NCBI GenBank assembly: GCA_001939945.1
Contig: MOEB01000006.1
Location: 30,934 to 94,933, forward strand
Source of the DNA: Aerophototrophica crusticola
Lineage (GTDB): Bacteria > Pseudomonadota > Alphaproteobacteria > Azospirillales > Azospirillaceae
Direction of reading: 5' to 3'
Length of the DNA: 64,000 nucleotides
Below are positions 25,886-34,382 of this stretch, one piece after another. The notes beneath the pieces are model-generated. The model ran no database searches and was not told the DNA's origin. It was given only the letters and a program-made list of their open reading frames with translations. The position numbers were made by a program, and so were the translations under genes. How positions within the stretch are numbered: the first letter of the stretch is position 1; each line of letters opens with the position of its first letter.

Positions 25886-27151
25886 ATGCGCCGCGTCGTC
25901 GTCACCGGTCTTGGACTCGTCACCCCCCTCGGGGTCGGCGTCCAGCACAACTGGGATCGCCTGATCGCCGGAACGTCCGGCATCAGCGCCATCTCGCGTT
26001 TCGACGTGTCGGACATCCCCTGCAAGGTCGCCGGCCAGGTGCCGCGGGGGACGGAGGTGGAGGGGGGCTTCATCCCCGACGCCTACGTGTCGCCGAAGGA
26101 CCAGAAGAAAATCGACGACTTCATCCTCTACGCCATCGGCGCGGCGGATGAGGCCATCAAGGACAGCGGCTGGAAGCCCGCCGACGATGAGCAGGCCGAG
26201 CGCACCGGCGTGATGATCGGTTCCGGCATCGGCGGCCTGCCGGCCATCTATGACGGGTCGGTGCTGCTGGCGGAGAAGGGGCCCCGGCGCCTGTCGCCCT
26301 TCTTCATCCCGTCGGCCCTGATCAACCTCGCCTCCGGCCACGTCTCCATCATCCATGGCTACAAGGGCCCGAACCACTCGGTGGTCACGGCCTGCTCCAC
26401 CGGCGCCCACGCCCTGGGCGACGCGGCGCGCCTGATCGCGCTGGACGATGCCGACGTGATGGTTGCCGGCGGCACTGAGGCCGCTGTCAGCCGCCTGGGC
26501 CTGGCCGGCTTCGCCGCCGCCCGCGCCCTGTCCACCGGCTACAACGACACGCCCGAGAAGGCCAGCCGCCCCTATGACAAGGGCCGCGACGGCTTCGTCA
26601 TGGGTGAGGGCGCCGGCGTGGTGGTGCTGGAGGAGCTGGAGCACGCCAAGAAGCGCGGCGCCAAGATCTATGCGGAGATCGTGGGCTACGGCATGTCCGG
26701 CGACGCCTACCACATCACCGCCCCGGCGGAGGACGGCAATGGCGGCTTCCGCTCCATGCGCATGGCGCTGAAGCGGGCCGGCCTGAACACGGACGAGATC
26801 GACTACATCAACGCCCACGGCACCTCCACGCCCGTCGGCGACCTGATCGAGTTGGGCGCCGTGCGCCGCCTGTTCGGCGACGACCTGTCCGGCGCCTCCA
26901 TGTCTTCCACCAAGTCCGCCATCGGCCACCTGCTGGGTGCCGCGGGATCGGTGGAGGCCATCTACTCCATCCTGTCCATCCGGGACCAGGTGGTCCCGCC
27001 CACCCTGAACCTGGAAGACCCGTCCGAAGGGACGGAGGGCGCCGACCTGGTCCCGCTGAAGGCGAAGGAGCGCAAGGTGCGCGCTGCCCTGTCGAACAGT
27101 TTCGGCTTCGGCGGTACCAACGCCTCGCTGGTCTTCAAGCAGTTCGCCTGA
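25886..27151 (+). CDS. fabF: 3-oxoacyl-ACP synthase II FabF
   Basis: 421 residues. Start RRVVVTGLGLVTPLG; active-site Cys in VTACSTGAHA (C170); catalytic His in NAHGTSTPVGD and GHLLGAAGS. It condenses malonyl-ACP with acyl-ACP. The following mltG starts 4 bases after the stop. Confidence 0.96.
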   Translation: MRRVVVTGLGLVTPLGVGVQHNWDRLIAGTSGISAISRFDVSDIPCKVAGQVPRGTEVEGGFIPDAYVSPKDQKKIDDFILYAIGAADEAIKDSGWKPADDEQAERTGVMIGSGIGGLPAIYDGSVLLAEKGPRRLSPFFIPSALINLASGHVSIIHGYKGPNHSVVTACSTGAHALGDAARLIALDDADVMVAGGTEAAVSRLGLAGFAAARALSTGYNDTPEKASRPYDKGRDGFVMGEGAGVVVLEELEHAKKRGAKIYAEIVGYGMSGDAYHITAPAEDGNGGFRSMRMALKRAGLNTDEIDYINAHGTSTPVGDLIELGAVRRLFGDDLSGASMSSTKSAIGHLLGAAGSVEAIYSILSIRDQVVPPTLNLEDPSEGTEGADLVPLKAKERKVRAALSNSFGFGGTNASLVFKQFA

Positions 27152-27155
27152 GGCC

Positions 27156-28166
27156 GTGGCCGGGGCGACCCCTGACACGCCAAAGCGCCGCCGCTGGCTG
27201 ATGCCGGCGGCGGCGTTGCTTTTGCTGCTGCTGGCCGCGGCGGGCGGGGCGGCATGGTATGGGTGGCAGCGCTATGTCGGGCCGGGGCCGCTGGCCCAGG
27301 ACACCACGATCGTCATCGCCCGGGGCACCGGCGTCCAGGCCATCGCCCGGCAGCTTGATTCCACGGGGGTGGTGCGCAGCGAACGTGACGTGCTGGTGGC
27401 CCTGAAGCTGCGCGACTCCGTCCGCCGCCTGAAGGCCGGCGAATACGCCATCCCCGCCGGGATCAGCCTGAAGGACGTGCTGGACCTGATCGAGAGCGGC
27501 AAGACCGTCATCCGCCGCTTCACCGTCCCGGAAGGCCTGACCAGCGCCCAGATCGTGGAGTTGCTACGGGCCGAGCCGTCCTTCAGCGGCGAGGTCACCG
27601 CCATCCCCGCCGACGGCACCCTGCTGCCGGAGACCTACCATTATTCCTGGGGCGACGACCGCGCCGCCCTGCTGGCCCGCATGGCGGCCGACATGCGCAA
27701 GGCCCTGGAAAGCCTGTGGCCCGACCGCGCCCCCGACCTGCCGGTGAAGACGGTGGAAGAGGCGGTGACCCTGGCCAGCATTGTGGAGAAGGAAACGGGC
27801 ATGGCGGCGGAGCGGCCCAAGGTGGCCGGCGTCTTCGTCAACCGCCTGCGGATGGGCATGAAGCTCCAGTCCGACCCCACCACCATCTACGCCCTGACCG
27901 GCGGCAAGGGCCCGCTGGAGCGGCCCCTGACCCGGGCCGACTGGAAGCTGGAAAACCCCTACAACACCTATTTCATCGACGGCCTGCCCCCCGGCCCCAT
28001 CGCCAACCCGGGTCTCGCCTCCCTGAAGGCCACCCTGAACCCGGAATCCCACAAGTACCTGTACTTCGTCGCCGACGGCACCGGCGGCCACGCCTTCGCC
28101 GAGACCCTGGACGAGCACAACCGCAACGTCGCGGCCTGGCGGCGGGTGCAGGACGGGCGGCAGTAA
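27156..28166 (+). CDS. mltG: endolytic transglycosylase MltG
   Basis: 336 residues from a GTG. One N-terminal membrane anchor (LMPAAALLLLLLAAAGGAAWY, about 12-32), then a LysM-like region and the YceG domain with catalytic Glu in ASIVEKETGMAAERP. It cleaves nascent glycan strands in the periplasm. The fabF-mltG order is conserved in many proteobacteria. Confidence 0.94.
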   Translation: MAGATPDTPKRRRWLMPAAALLLLLLAAAGGAAWYGWQRYVGPGPLAQDTTIVIARGTGVQAIARQLDSTGVVRSERDVLVALKLRDSVRRLKAGEYAIPAGISLKDVLDLIESGKTVIRRFTVPEGLTSAQIVELLRAEPSFSGEVTAIPADGTLLPETYHYSWGDDRAALLARMAADMRKALESLWPDRAPDLPVKTVEEAVTLASIVEKETGMAAERPKVAGVFVNRLRMGMKLQSDPTTIYALTGGKGPLERPLTRADWKLENPYNTYFIDGLPPGPIANPGLASLKATLNPESHKYLYFVADGTGGHAFAETLDEHNRNVAAWRRVQDGRQ

Positions 28167-28181
28167 GGCAGGGGAGGGGGA

Positions 28182-28586
28182 TCAGACCTCGGTGGGCAAC
28201 GCGGCCTGCCGGTCGACCCGGCGCAGCAGCTTGACCGCTTTCTGATCGAAGCTCAGGAACAGGGGCGCCCCCATCCGGCTTCCCATGTGCGCGACGGCGC
28301 CATCCGCGAAGTCGCCACCGGCGTGAAGCATGGCGAGGCCAGCGTCAACGGCTTCGGTATCCAAGATCGCATTCTCAAAATCGCGCAAGGCAAAGATGGC
28401 AACGGCCAGGGCGGACCTTGTGTACCCATAAGTCCGACTTAGAACCCACGCCAGCTCGCACAGAACTGGGGTAGGCACAGCAAATTTCTGAGCGGTCTGC
28501 AAACAACGGGTCGCGATCGGGCTTTGCGCAGGATCATCCTGCATGATGGCTCGCACCAGGATATTGGTGTCGACTGTGAAGATCAT
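28182..28586 (-). CDS. PIN-domain toxin, VapC-like ribonuclease
   Basis: 134 residues. Metal-binding acids in FTVDTNILVRA (D6), E44, GGDFAD (D92) and SFDQKAV (D114), the four-acid pattern of VapC. It would cleave RNA when freed from the antitoxin. The start overlaps the antitoxin stop (ATGA); a start at 28601 inside the antitoxin is less likely. Confidence 0.87.
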   Translation of the reverse strand: MIFTVDTNILVRAIMQDDPAQSPIATRCLQTAQKFAVPTPVLCELAWVLSRTYGYTRSALAVAIFALRDFENAILDTEAVDAGLAMLHAGGDFADGAVAHMGSRMGAPLFLSFDQKAVKLLRRVDRQAALPTEV

Positions 28587-28861
28587 GGCTCCCCAGCCCA
28601 ACCCTTTGCGATTGCCTCATTTATCTCCTCAATCGTGGGCGGTGGCCTCTTGATTGGGGGCGGCCCCAGGATGCCGAACAGCTCTTGGATATTCCGTTTC
28701 TTCCCGACCGGCTGGTCAGGTAGAGACCGCCGGACGATGGCCCGCCCTTCGGGCAGCACCTCTACCTCGACCACGTCCCCCGGCTTGACGCCCAACTGCT
28801 TCAGCACGTCCTCCGGCAGGACCGCTTCGCCCTGGTCGTTGACCTTGATCGTCGTAGACAT
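28583..28861 (-). CDS. AbrB/MazE-type antitoxin of the VapC pair
   Basis: 92 residues. The N-terminal swapped-hairpin DNA-binding domain (TTIKVNDQGEAVLPEDVLKQLGVKPGDVVEVEV) is followed by a Pro-rich toxin-binding tail (GILGPPPIKRPPPTIEEINEA). It binds and masks the toxin and represses its own promoter, which is expected in the gap 28862-28930. It is coupled to the downstream toxin. Confidence 0.85.
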   Translation of the reverse strand: MSTTIKVNDQGEAVLPEDVLKQLGVKPGDVVEVEVLPEGRAIVRRSLPDQPVGKKRNIQELFGILGPPPIKRPPPTIEEINEAIAKGWAGEP

Positions 28862-28933
28862 CTGCCGTTGTCCTCCGTACCCCTCCCACAAATGTAGGAT
28901 AGTCCGCGGGCGGGCACAACAGGGCCCCATAAA

Positions 28934-29059
28934 GGCCGGCGACTGCCGGCCCGCGGCTCCATGGCCGCGTAAGCCAAGCCCGCGGATGCGGGCGCGAGCC
29001 TGCCCCGGCCCCCGAGCCGGGGGCGTATGAGGGGCCGTTGATCGGTCACGATCAATGGC
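28934..29059 (+). repeat. AAGCCAAGCC-core palindromic repeat, copy C
   Basis: GGCCGGCGACTGCCGGCC block, a GCGGCTCCATGGCCGC hairpin, the core TAAGCCAAGCC, then a terminal hairpin GCCGTTGATCG / CGATCAATGGC (29034-29059) with one G-T wobble. Confidence 0.75.
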
Positions 29060-29067
29060 GGCTTGCC

Positions 29068-29517
29068 TCAGGCCTTCTTCTCCCAGCCGCCGCGCTCGTT
29101 CTGCTGCCAATAGGTCAGGGCGTGGCCGGCGTCCTTGGCGGTTTTCCAGCGGCGGCGGGCGGCGCTGACGGCGTCCGGGTCGTTGCCGTCGAACAGGTCG
29201 CAGGCCAGCTCATACTCGGCCATTCGCCCGCTTTCCGCCCCGTCGGTCAGGAACAGCACCTGCGCGCCGTTGGGCCGCTCATCCTCCGGCGTCAGGTACA
29301 CGGGCTGCCGGTCCGGGTGGTCATCCTTGGCCGTGCCGTGGGGCAGGAAGCCGTCCGGCTTGTAGGTCCAGAGGTGCTGGGCCAGCGCCTCCGCCCGCTC
29401 CTCGCTGCCCGTCAGCACCACGGCCTTCCAGCCCCGCTCCAGCGACTTCTCCAGCAGCCCGGGCAGGGTCTGCTCCAGGGTCTTGCGGGTCAGGTGGTAG
29501 AAGCGCAGCTCGGCCAT
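29068..29517 (-). CDS. holC: DNA polymerase III chi subunit HolC
   Basis: 149 residues. The pattern AELRFYHLTRKTLEQTLPGLLEKSLERGW and HLWTYKPDGFLPHGTAKD is typical. It links the clamp loader to single-strand-binding protein. It lies 11 bases after a secreted-protein gene and downstream of pepA, an order common in proteobacteria. Confidence 0.93.
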   Translation of the reverse strand: MAELRFYHLTRKTLEQTLPGLLEKSLERGWKAVVLTGSEERAEALAQHLWTYKPDGFLPHGTAKDDHPDRQPVYLTPEDERPNGAQVLFLTDGAESGRMAEYELACDLFDGNDPDAVSAARRRWKTAKDAGHALTYWQQNERGGWEKKA

Positions 29518-29528
29518 GGGGCAGGGGC

Positions 29529-30041
29529 CTAGCGGTCGGTGAGCAGGGTGAAGTTCGCTTCCTTGGCCAGGGCGGCCAAGTCCTGCAGGGTGGCGCTGTC
29601 GGTCACGAGCATCAACAGGCCGGTGGTCCCGGCGGGGATCTGCACGGTCAGCCGGCGGGGGGTCTTGGCCTCCGCCACCACCGCCCGGCGCCCGGCCACC
29701 ACCTCGACCCGGGCGCCGGGGGGCAGGGTGCCCGTGTTGGCGATGGAGCCGGCGATGGCCTTGTTCAGCGTGTTGCTGCGGGTGGCGGACACCACGACCC
29801 GCATGTCGCCCTTGCTGTAGGTCCGCTCGGCGGAGACGCCGGAATACATGGCGATCACGCCGCCAGCCAGCCGTACCTCGTCCGCCTTCCAGCCGTCGGG
29901 CGGGTCGGGCAGCACGTTGGTCATCTGGCCGTTGGGTTCCCGCTGCGGCGCCTGCTGGGCCTGGGCGGGCAGGGCGACCGTGGCTGCCAGGGGGGAGAAC
30001 AGCAGGGCCGCGGCGACCAGTCGGGCGAGGGGGCGGGCCAT
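29529..30041 (-). CDS. hypothetical exported protein
   Basis: 170 residues. The signal peptide (LARLVAAALLFSPLAATVALPAQAQ, cleavage near residue 28) places it in the periplasm. The mature part has no motif I can name; it is beta-rich and contains DGWKADEVRLAGGVIAMYSG and LTVQIPAGTTGLLMLVTDSATL. It sits between pepA and holC on the same strand. Confidence 0.7.
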   Translation of the reverse strand: MARPLARLVAAALLFSPLAATVALPAQAQQAPQREPNGQMTNVLPDPPDGWKADEVRLAGGVIAMYSGVSAERTYSKGDMRVVVSATRSNTLNKAIAGSIANTGTLPPGARVEVVAGRRAVVAEAKTPRRLTVQIPAGTTGLLMLVTDSATLQDLAALAKEANFTLLTDR

Positions 30042-30132
30042 GGGGAACGCTCCGAAACGGGTTTTCCATCAAATGGGCACGGCCCCGGCGGGCAGGAAGG
30101 CCTGCCGCCGGGGCCGTGTGTCGGGGCCGGCC

Positions 30133-31626
30133 TCAGCCCTCGTAGTGGTCGGCCACCAGCCGGTCCAGCAGGCGCACGCCGAAGGCCGTGGCGCCCTTGG
30201 GGATGTAGCCGCGGTCGGTCTTGCTCCAGGCCGTGCCGGCGATGTCCAGGTGGGCCCAGGGCACGTTGTTGACGAAGCGCTGCAGGAACTGGGCGCCGAT
30301 GATGCTGCCGGCGGTCATCGGGCGGCCGATGTTCTTCATGTCGGCCGCGTCGCTGTCGATGTCCTTGTCATAGGCGGGGGCCAGCGGCATGCGCCACAGC
30401 ATCTCGCCCGCCTTCTTGCCGGAGGCCGCCAGCTTGTCCGCCAACTCGTCATTGTTGCTGAACAGGCCGGCATGCTCGTTGCCCAGGCTGACGATGATGG
30501 CGCCGGTCAGCGTGGCCAGGTTGACCATGAACTTCGGCTTGAAGGTGGCCTGCGTGTACCAGAGGGCGTCGGCCAGGACCAGGCGGCCTTCCGCGTCGGT
30601 GTTCAGCACCTCGATGGTCTGGCCGGACATGCTGGTGACGATGTCGCCCGGGCGCTGGGCGTTGCCGTCGGGCATGTTCTCCGCCAGGGCCACCACGCCC
30701 ACGACGTTCGCCTTGGCCTTGCGGCCGGCCAGGGCGGCCATCAGGCCCACGACGGCGCCGGAGCCCGCCATGTCCCACTTCATGTCTTCCATGTTGGCGG
30801 CCGGCTTGATGCTGATGCCGCCGGTGTCGAAGGTGATGCCCTTGCCGACGAAGGCCACCGGCGCGTCGCCCTGGGCGCCGCCGTTCCAGCGCATGACCAC
30901 CAGCCGGGGCGGCCGGGTGCTGCCCTGGCCGACGCCCAGCAGGGCGCCCATGCCCAGCTTCCGCATCTTCTTCTCGTCCAGCACCTCCACCTCGACGCCC
31001 AGGTCGCGCAGCTCCAGGCAGCGGTCGGCCAGGCTCTCCGGATAGATCACGTTGCCCGGCTCGGACACCAGGTCGCGGGCCAGGAACACGCCGTCGGCCA
31101 GGGCCTCGTGGCGGGGCCACAGCTTCTTGGCGGCACCGGCGTCGGCGGTCAGGACGGTGACCTTCTTCAGGGAGGGCTTCTTGTCCTCCGGCGTCTTGGT
31201 CTTGTACTTGTCGAAGCGATAGCTGCGCGACAGGGCACCAAAGGCGATCTCCACCGCCAACTCCGCGCCCGCCAGGGCCGCACCCTCATGGGCGTCGGCG
31301 GCGATGGCCACCTCCGTCTCGCCGCTGGCCAGCAGGCCGGCGATGGCGGCGGAACCGGTGTTGTTGGCGGTCAGGGCGGTGCCGTCGGCCGGCTTGCCGA
31401 TGCCCACCAGCAGGATGCGCGGCGACTCCACGCCCGTGGGGGCCAGCACGCTCAGCACCTCGTCCGCCTTGCCGGAGAAGCGGCCCGACTCCATGGCGCG
31501 GGTCAGCAGGCCGCCGGTGCGCTGGTCCAAATCCTGCCCGAAGCCACCCAGCTTGCGGTCCGCCGCCACGGTCACGGCGATCACGCCCGCCTTCGGCAGG
31601 GCGAGGGGCGAGAAGGAGATCTTCAT
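30133..31626 (-). CDS. pepA: leucyl aminopeptidase PepA
   Basis: 497 residues from the ATG at 31626 with AAGGAGAT nearby. M17 metallopeptidase motifs are seen: VGKGITFDTGGISIKP (Lys/Asp metal ligands) and VLNTDAEGRLVLAD, the family signature. Hexameric cytosolic aminopeptidase. The following 402-base gap up to lptF holds repeat copy D and no gene. Confidence 0.95.
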   Translation of the reverse strand: MKISFSPLALPKAGVIAVTVAADRKLGGFGQDLDQRTGGLLTRAMESGRFSGKADEVLSVLAPTGVESPRILLVGIGKPADGTALTANNTGSAAIAGLLASGETEVAIAADAHEGAALAGAELAVEIAFGALSRSYRFDKYKTKTPEDKKPSLKKVTVLTADAGAAKKLWPRHEALADGVFLARDLVSEPGNVIYPESLADRCLELRDLGVEVEVLDEKKMRKLGMGALLGVGQGSTRPPRLVVMRWNGGAQGDAPVAFVGKGITFDTGGISIKPAANMEDMKWDMAGSGAVVGLMAALAGRKAKANVVGVVALAENMPDGNAQRPGDIVTSMSGQTIEVLNTDAEGRLVLADALWYTQATFKPKFMVNLATLTGAIIVSLGNEHAGLFSNNDELADKLAASGKKAGEMLWRMPLAPAYDKDIDSDAADMKNIGRPMTAGSIIGAQFLQRFVNNVPWAHLDIAGTAWSKTDRGYIPKGATAFGVRLLDRLVADHYEG

Positions 31627-31833
31627 TCTTGTCTTCCTGGCTGGTGCTGCTGGTGGCCCCGGGGGTGCCGCGCGGGGGGATGCCCTGCGGCCCCGGGTGT
31701 TGTCTTGGTGCTTGGGAGTCGATAAAGAACAGCCACCAAACCATGTCAAGCCGTGCCCGCACGTCACTGCCCCTTTCGGCGCCGGACCGGCGGGGCGCGC
31801 GTGCCATCTTGCCGCCCCGATCCGGCCTTAGAC

Positions 31834-31955
31834 CCGGGGGCATGCCCCCGGAGGACGCCGACCGGCGGCCCGCGACCCCATGGTCGCGAAGCCAAGCCGC
31901 CGGATGGCGGCGCCCGGCGTCTGAGGGGGCCTTTGGACGTTCACGGCCAAAGGCC
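31834..31955 (+). repeat. AAGCCAAGCC-core palindromic repeat, copy D
   Basis: Left palindrome CCGGGGGCATGCCCCCGG (31834-31851), then GCGACCCCATGGTCGC, the core AAGCCAAGCC, GCCCGGCGTCTGA and a right hairpin GGCCTTTGG / CCAAAGGCC (31928-31955). It fills most of the pepA-lptF divergent gap (31627-32028). Confidence 0.78.
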
Positions 31956-32028
31956 GGTCGTGTAAACGACAAGGTATGCTTGCCTGCCGCGTGCAAGTCC
32001 GCACGGGCCCGACGGAACAGCGGGGACC

Positions 32029-33165
32029 ATGAACCAGATCGGCCGCTACCTGCTGCGCAACCTGACGGTGGCGACCCTGTTCGTCACCGTGGGCTTGGCC
32101 GCGGCCATCTGGCTGACCCAGTCCCTGCGGCTGGTGCAGCTGGTGGTGGAGGGCGGGGCGCCCTTCGCCATGTTCCTGAAGATGGCGGTGCTGACCTTCC
32201 CCACCTTCCTGTCGCTGGTGCTGCCCATCGCGCTGCTGTCGGCGGTGCTGTTCACCTACAACAAGCTGACCATGGACAGCGAGCTGGTGGTGATGCGGGC
32301 CGCCGGGCTCGGCCCCATGGCGCTGGCCCGTCCGGCGCTGCTGCTGGGCCTGGGCGTGGCCCTGGTCTGCTACGCCCTGACCGTCAGCATCGGCCCCGCC
32401 GCCCAGCGGGAGCTGGTGCGCATGCGGGAGGAGGTGCGGAGCGAGTATTCTGCCGTCCTGCTGCGGGAGGGCACCTTCAACGATGTGGGCGAGGGGCTCA
32501 CCGTCTATATCCGGGAGCGGGGCCGCAACGGGGAGCTGCGCGGCCTGCTGATCCACGACATCCGCAGCCCGGAGGCGCAGACCACCATCGTGGCCGAGTA
32601 CGGCATGCTGATGGATGTGGGCGACAACCCGCGGGTGGTCGTCTCCAACGGCACCCAGATGAAGTTCTACGAACCCACCGGCAAGTTGGAGTGGCTGGAG
32701 TTCGGCCGCTACACCGTGGACCTCCAGGTCCTGCGCAAGCAGCTCGGCACCCGTTGGCCCGACCCGCGGGAACGCCCCATCGGGGAGCTGTTCCGCATCT
32801 CCAACGACCCGCTGGACCAGGAATTCAAGTCCCGCCTGCGGGCGGAGCTGCATTCCCGCCTGTCCACGCCGCTGCTGGCCCTGGCCTTCACCGTCATCGC
32901 CATGTGCGCCCTGCTGCCGGGTGAGTTCAGCCGGCGGGGCCGCGCCTCCCGCATCGCCGGGGCCGCCGTGGCCGCGCTGGTGCTGCAGAGCGCCGTGCTG
33001 GGCGTGGCCAACCTGGTGGGCAAGAACCCGACCCTCACGCCGCTGCTCTACGCCACCTGCATCCTGCCGACGGTGCTGGGCCTCTGGTACATGAAGAACT
33101 GGCGCATCGTGCGGCGCGCCCTGTCCCGGCGGCTCGCCCCGCCGGCGCCCGCGGCGGCGGAGTGA
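32029..33165 (+). CDS. lptF: LPS export permease LptF
   Basis: 378 residues with membrane helices near both ends (about 12-32, 50-75, 100-120 and three in 285-360) around a periplasmic jellyroll. Start NQIGRYLLRNLTVATLFV; AIWLTQSLRLVQLV and VMRAAGLGP are family motifs. It forms the LptB2FG exporter with LptG, whose reading frame begins at the stop. Confidence 0.93.
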   Translation: MNQIGRYLLRNLTVATLFVTVGLAAAIWLTQSLRLVQLVVEGGAPFAMFLKMAVLTFPTFLSLVLPIALLSAVLFTYNKLTMDSELVVMRAAGLGPMALARPALLLGLGVALVCYALTVSIGPAAQRELVRMREEVRSEYSAVLLREGTFNDVGEGLTVYIRERGRNGELRGLLIHDIRSPEAQTTIVAEYGMLMDVGDNPRVVVSNGTQMKFYEPTGKLEWLEFGRYTVDLQVLRKQLGTRWPDPRERPIGELFRISNDPLDQEFKSRLRAELHSRLSTPLLALAFTVIAMCALLPGEFSRRGRASRIAGAAVAALVLQSAVLGVANLVGKNPTLTPLLYATCILPTVLGLWYMKNWRIVRRALSRRLAPPAPAAAE

Positions 33166-33170
33166 CCCCC

Positions 33171-34292
33171 ATGCGCCTTTCCCCGACCCTGTCTGCCTAT
33201 ATCGGCCGCCAGTTCCTGCTCTGGTTCCTGGCGGTGCTGGGGGTGATGCTGGCCATCATCTACCTGCTGGACACGGTGGAACTCCTCCGCCGCGCCGCCA
33301 CCAAGCCCGACGCCACCTTCGAGGTGGTCATCGGCATGGGCCTGCTGAAGCTGCCGGAGATCGGGCAGCAGGTCTTCCCCTTCGTCATCCTGTTCGGCGG
33401 CCTCTACACCTTCTGGCGCCTTACGCGTACGCAGGAGCTGGTGGTGGCCCGGGCCAGCGGCATCTCCGTCTGGCAGTTCATGGCCCCGGTCATGCTGACC
33501 GCCATCGGGGTGGGCATCCTGCTCATCACCGTACTGAACCCCATCTTCTCCGCCATGCTGTCGCGGTATGAGCAGATGGAGAACCGTTACCTGCGCGGCC
33601 AGACCTCCTCCCTCGACGTGGCCAAGTCCGGCCTGTGGCTGCGCCAGCCGGGGGAGGATCTGTCCTACCTGATCCATGCGGAATCGGTGGTGCCCGGCAC
33701 GCTGGAACTGCGCAAGGTCATGGTCCTGCTGGACGCGCCCCCGGGCGCCCCGGCCGGGCCTTCCGGCGCGCCGCAGACCGCCGGACGGCTGGACGCGGCC
33801 ACTGCCGTGCTGAAGGAAGGCTACTGGGACCTGCGGGAGGTCTGGTACAACCGCCCCGGCCGCCCGCCGGAGTTCCTGGCCCGCTACCGCCTGCCGACGG
33901 AGCTGACGGAGCAGCGCATCCAGGAGAGCTTCGCCAGCCCGGACACCCTGTCCTTCTGGGAGCTGCCGCGCTTCATCGACATGCTGGAGGCGACGGGACT
34001 GTCCTCCATCCGCCACCGGCTCTACTGGCACTCCCTGCTGGCCCTGCCGGTGTTCTTCGCCGCCATGGTGCTGCTGGCCGCCGCCTTCGCCCTGCGCCAG
34101 TCCCGCCGCGGCGGGGTGCTGGGGCTGGTCGCCGCCGGGCTCGCCACCACGCTGGTGCTGTTCGTGCTGCGTGACATCGTCAGGGCGCTGGGGGTATCCG
34201 GCGCGGTGCCGGTGCCGCTGGCCGCCTGGGCGCCCGCGGGCATCACGGTGATGCTCGGGATCGCGGCCCTTCTCCATATGGAGGATGGCTGA
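33171..34292 (+). CDS. lptG: LPS export permease LptG
   Basis: 373 residues from the ATG at 33171, which has CGGAG 8 bases upstream; the overlapping GTG at 33162 lacks such spacing. LSPTLSAYIGRQFLLWFLAV, LLDTVELLRRA and VVARASGISVWQF are LptG motifs. Its C-terminal membrane domain matches LptF. Only 90 bases separate it from surA; lptD, often located here, is absent. Confidence 0.93.
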   Translation: MRLSPTLSAYIGRQFLLWFLAVLGVMLAIIYLLDTVELLRRAATKPDATFEVVIGMGLLKLPEIGQQVFPFVILFGGLYTFWRLTRTQELVVARASGISVWQFMAPVMLTAIGVGILLITVLNPIFSAMLSRYEQMENRYLRGQTSSLDVAKSGLWLRQPGEDLSYLIHAESVVPGTLELRKVMVLLDAPPGAPAGPSGAPQTAGRLDAATAVLKEGYWDLREVWYNRPGRPPEFLARYRLPTELTEQRIQESFASPDTLSFWELPRFIDMLEATGLSSIRHRLYWHSLLALPVFFAAMVLLAAAFALRQSRRGGVLGLVAAGLATTLVLFVLRDIVRALGVSGAVPVPLAAWAPAGITVMLGIAALLHMEDG

Positions 34293-34304
34293 CCCTCCCG
34301 CGCT

Positions 34305-34333
34305 TTGCCTTGTGGGCCGATACCCTCTATAAC
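34305..34333 (+). promoter_or_regulatory. promoter of surA-pdxA-rsmA
   Basis: TTGCCT (34305-34310), a 17-base spacer and TATAAC (34328-34333), 49 bases before the surA ATG. Confidence 0.65.
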
Positions 34334-34382
34334 ACCGCCACCCCGACGTCCCATGTCGTCTCCTACAGTGACCAGAGCCATC

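Noticed and set aside
23624-27178. Very long minus-strand open frame (1184 codons) opposite fabD-fabF
   Set aside because: Amino-acid composition (His/Gly/Gln/Val-rich) is the antisense image of GC-rich genes; no real motifs.
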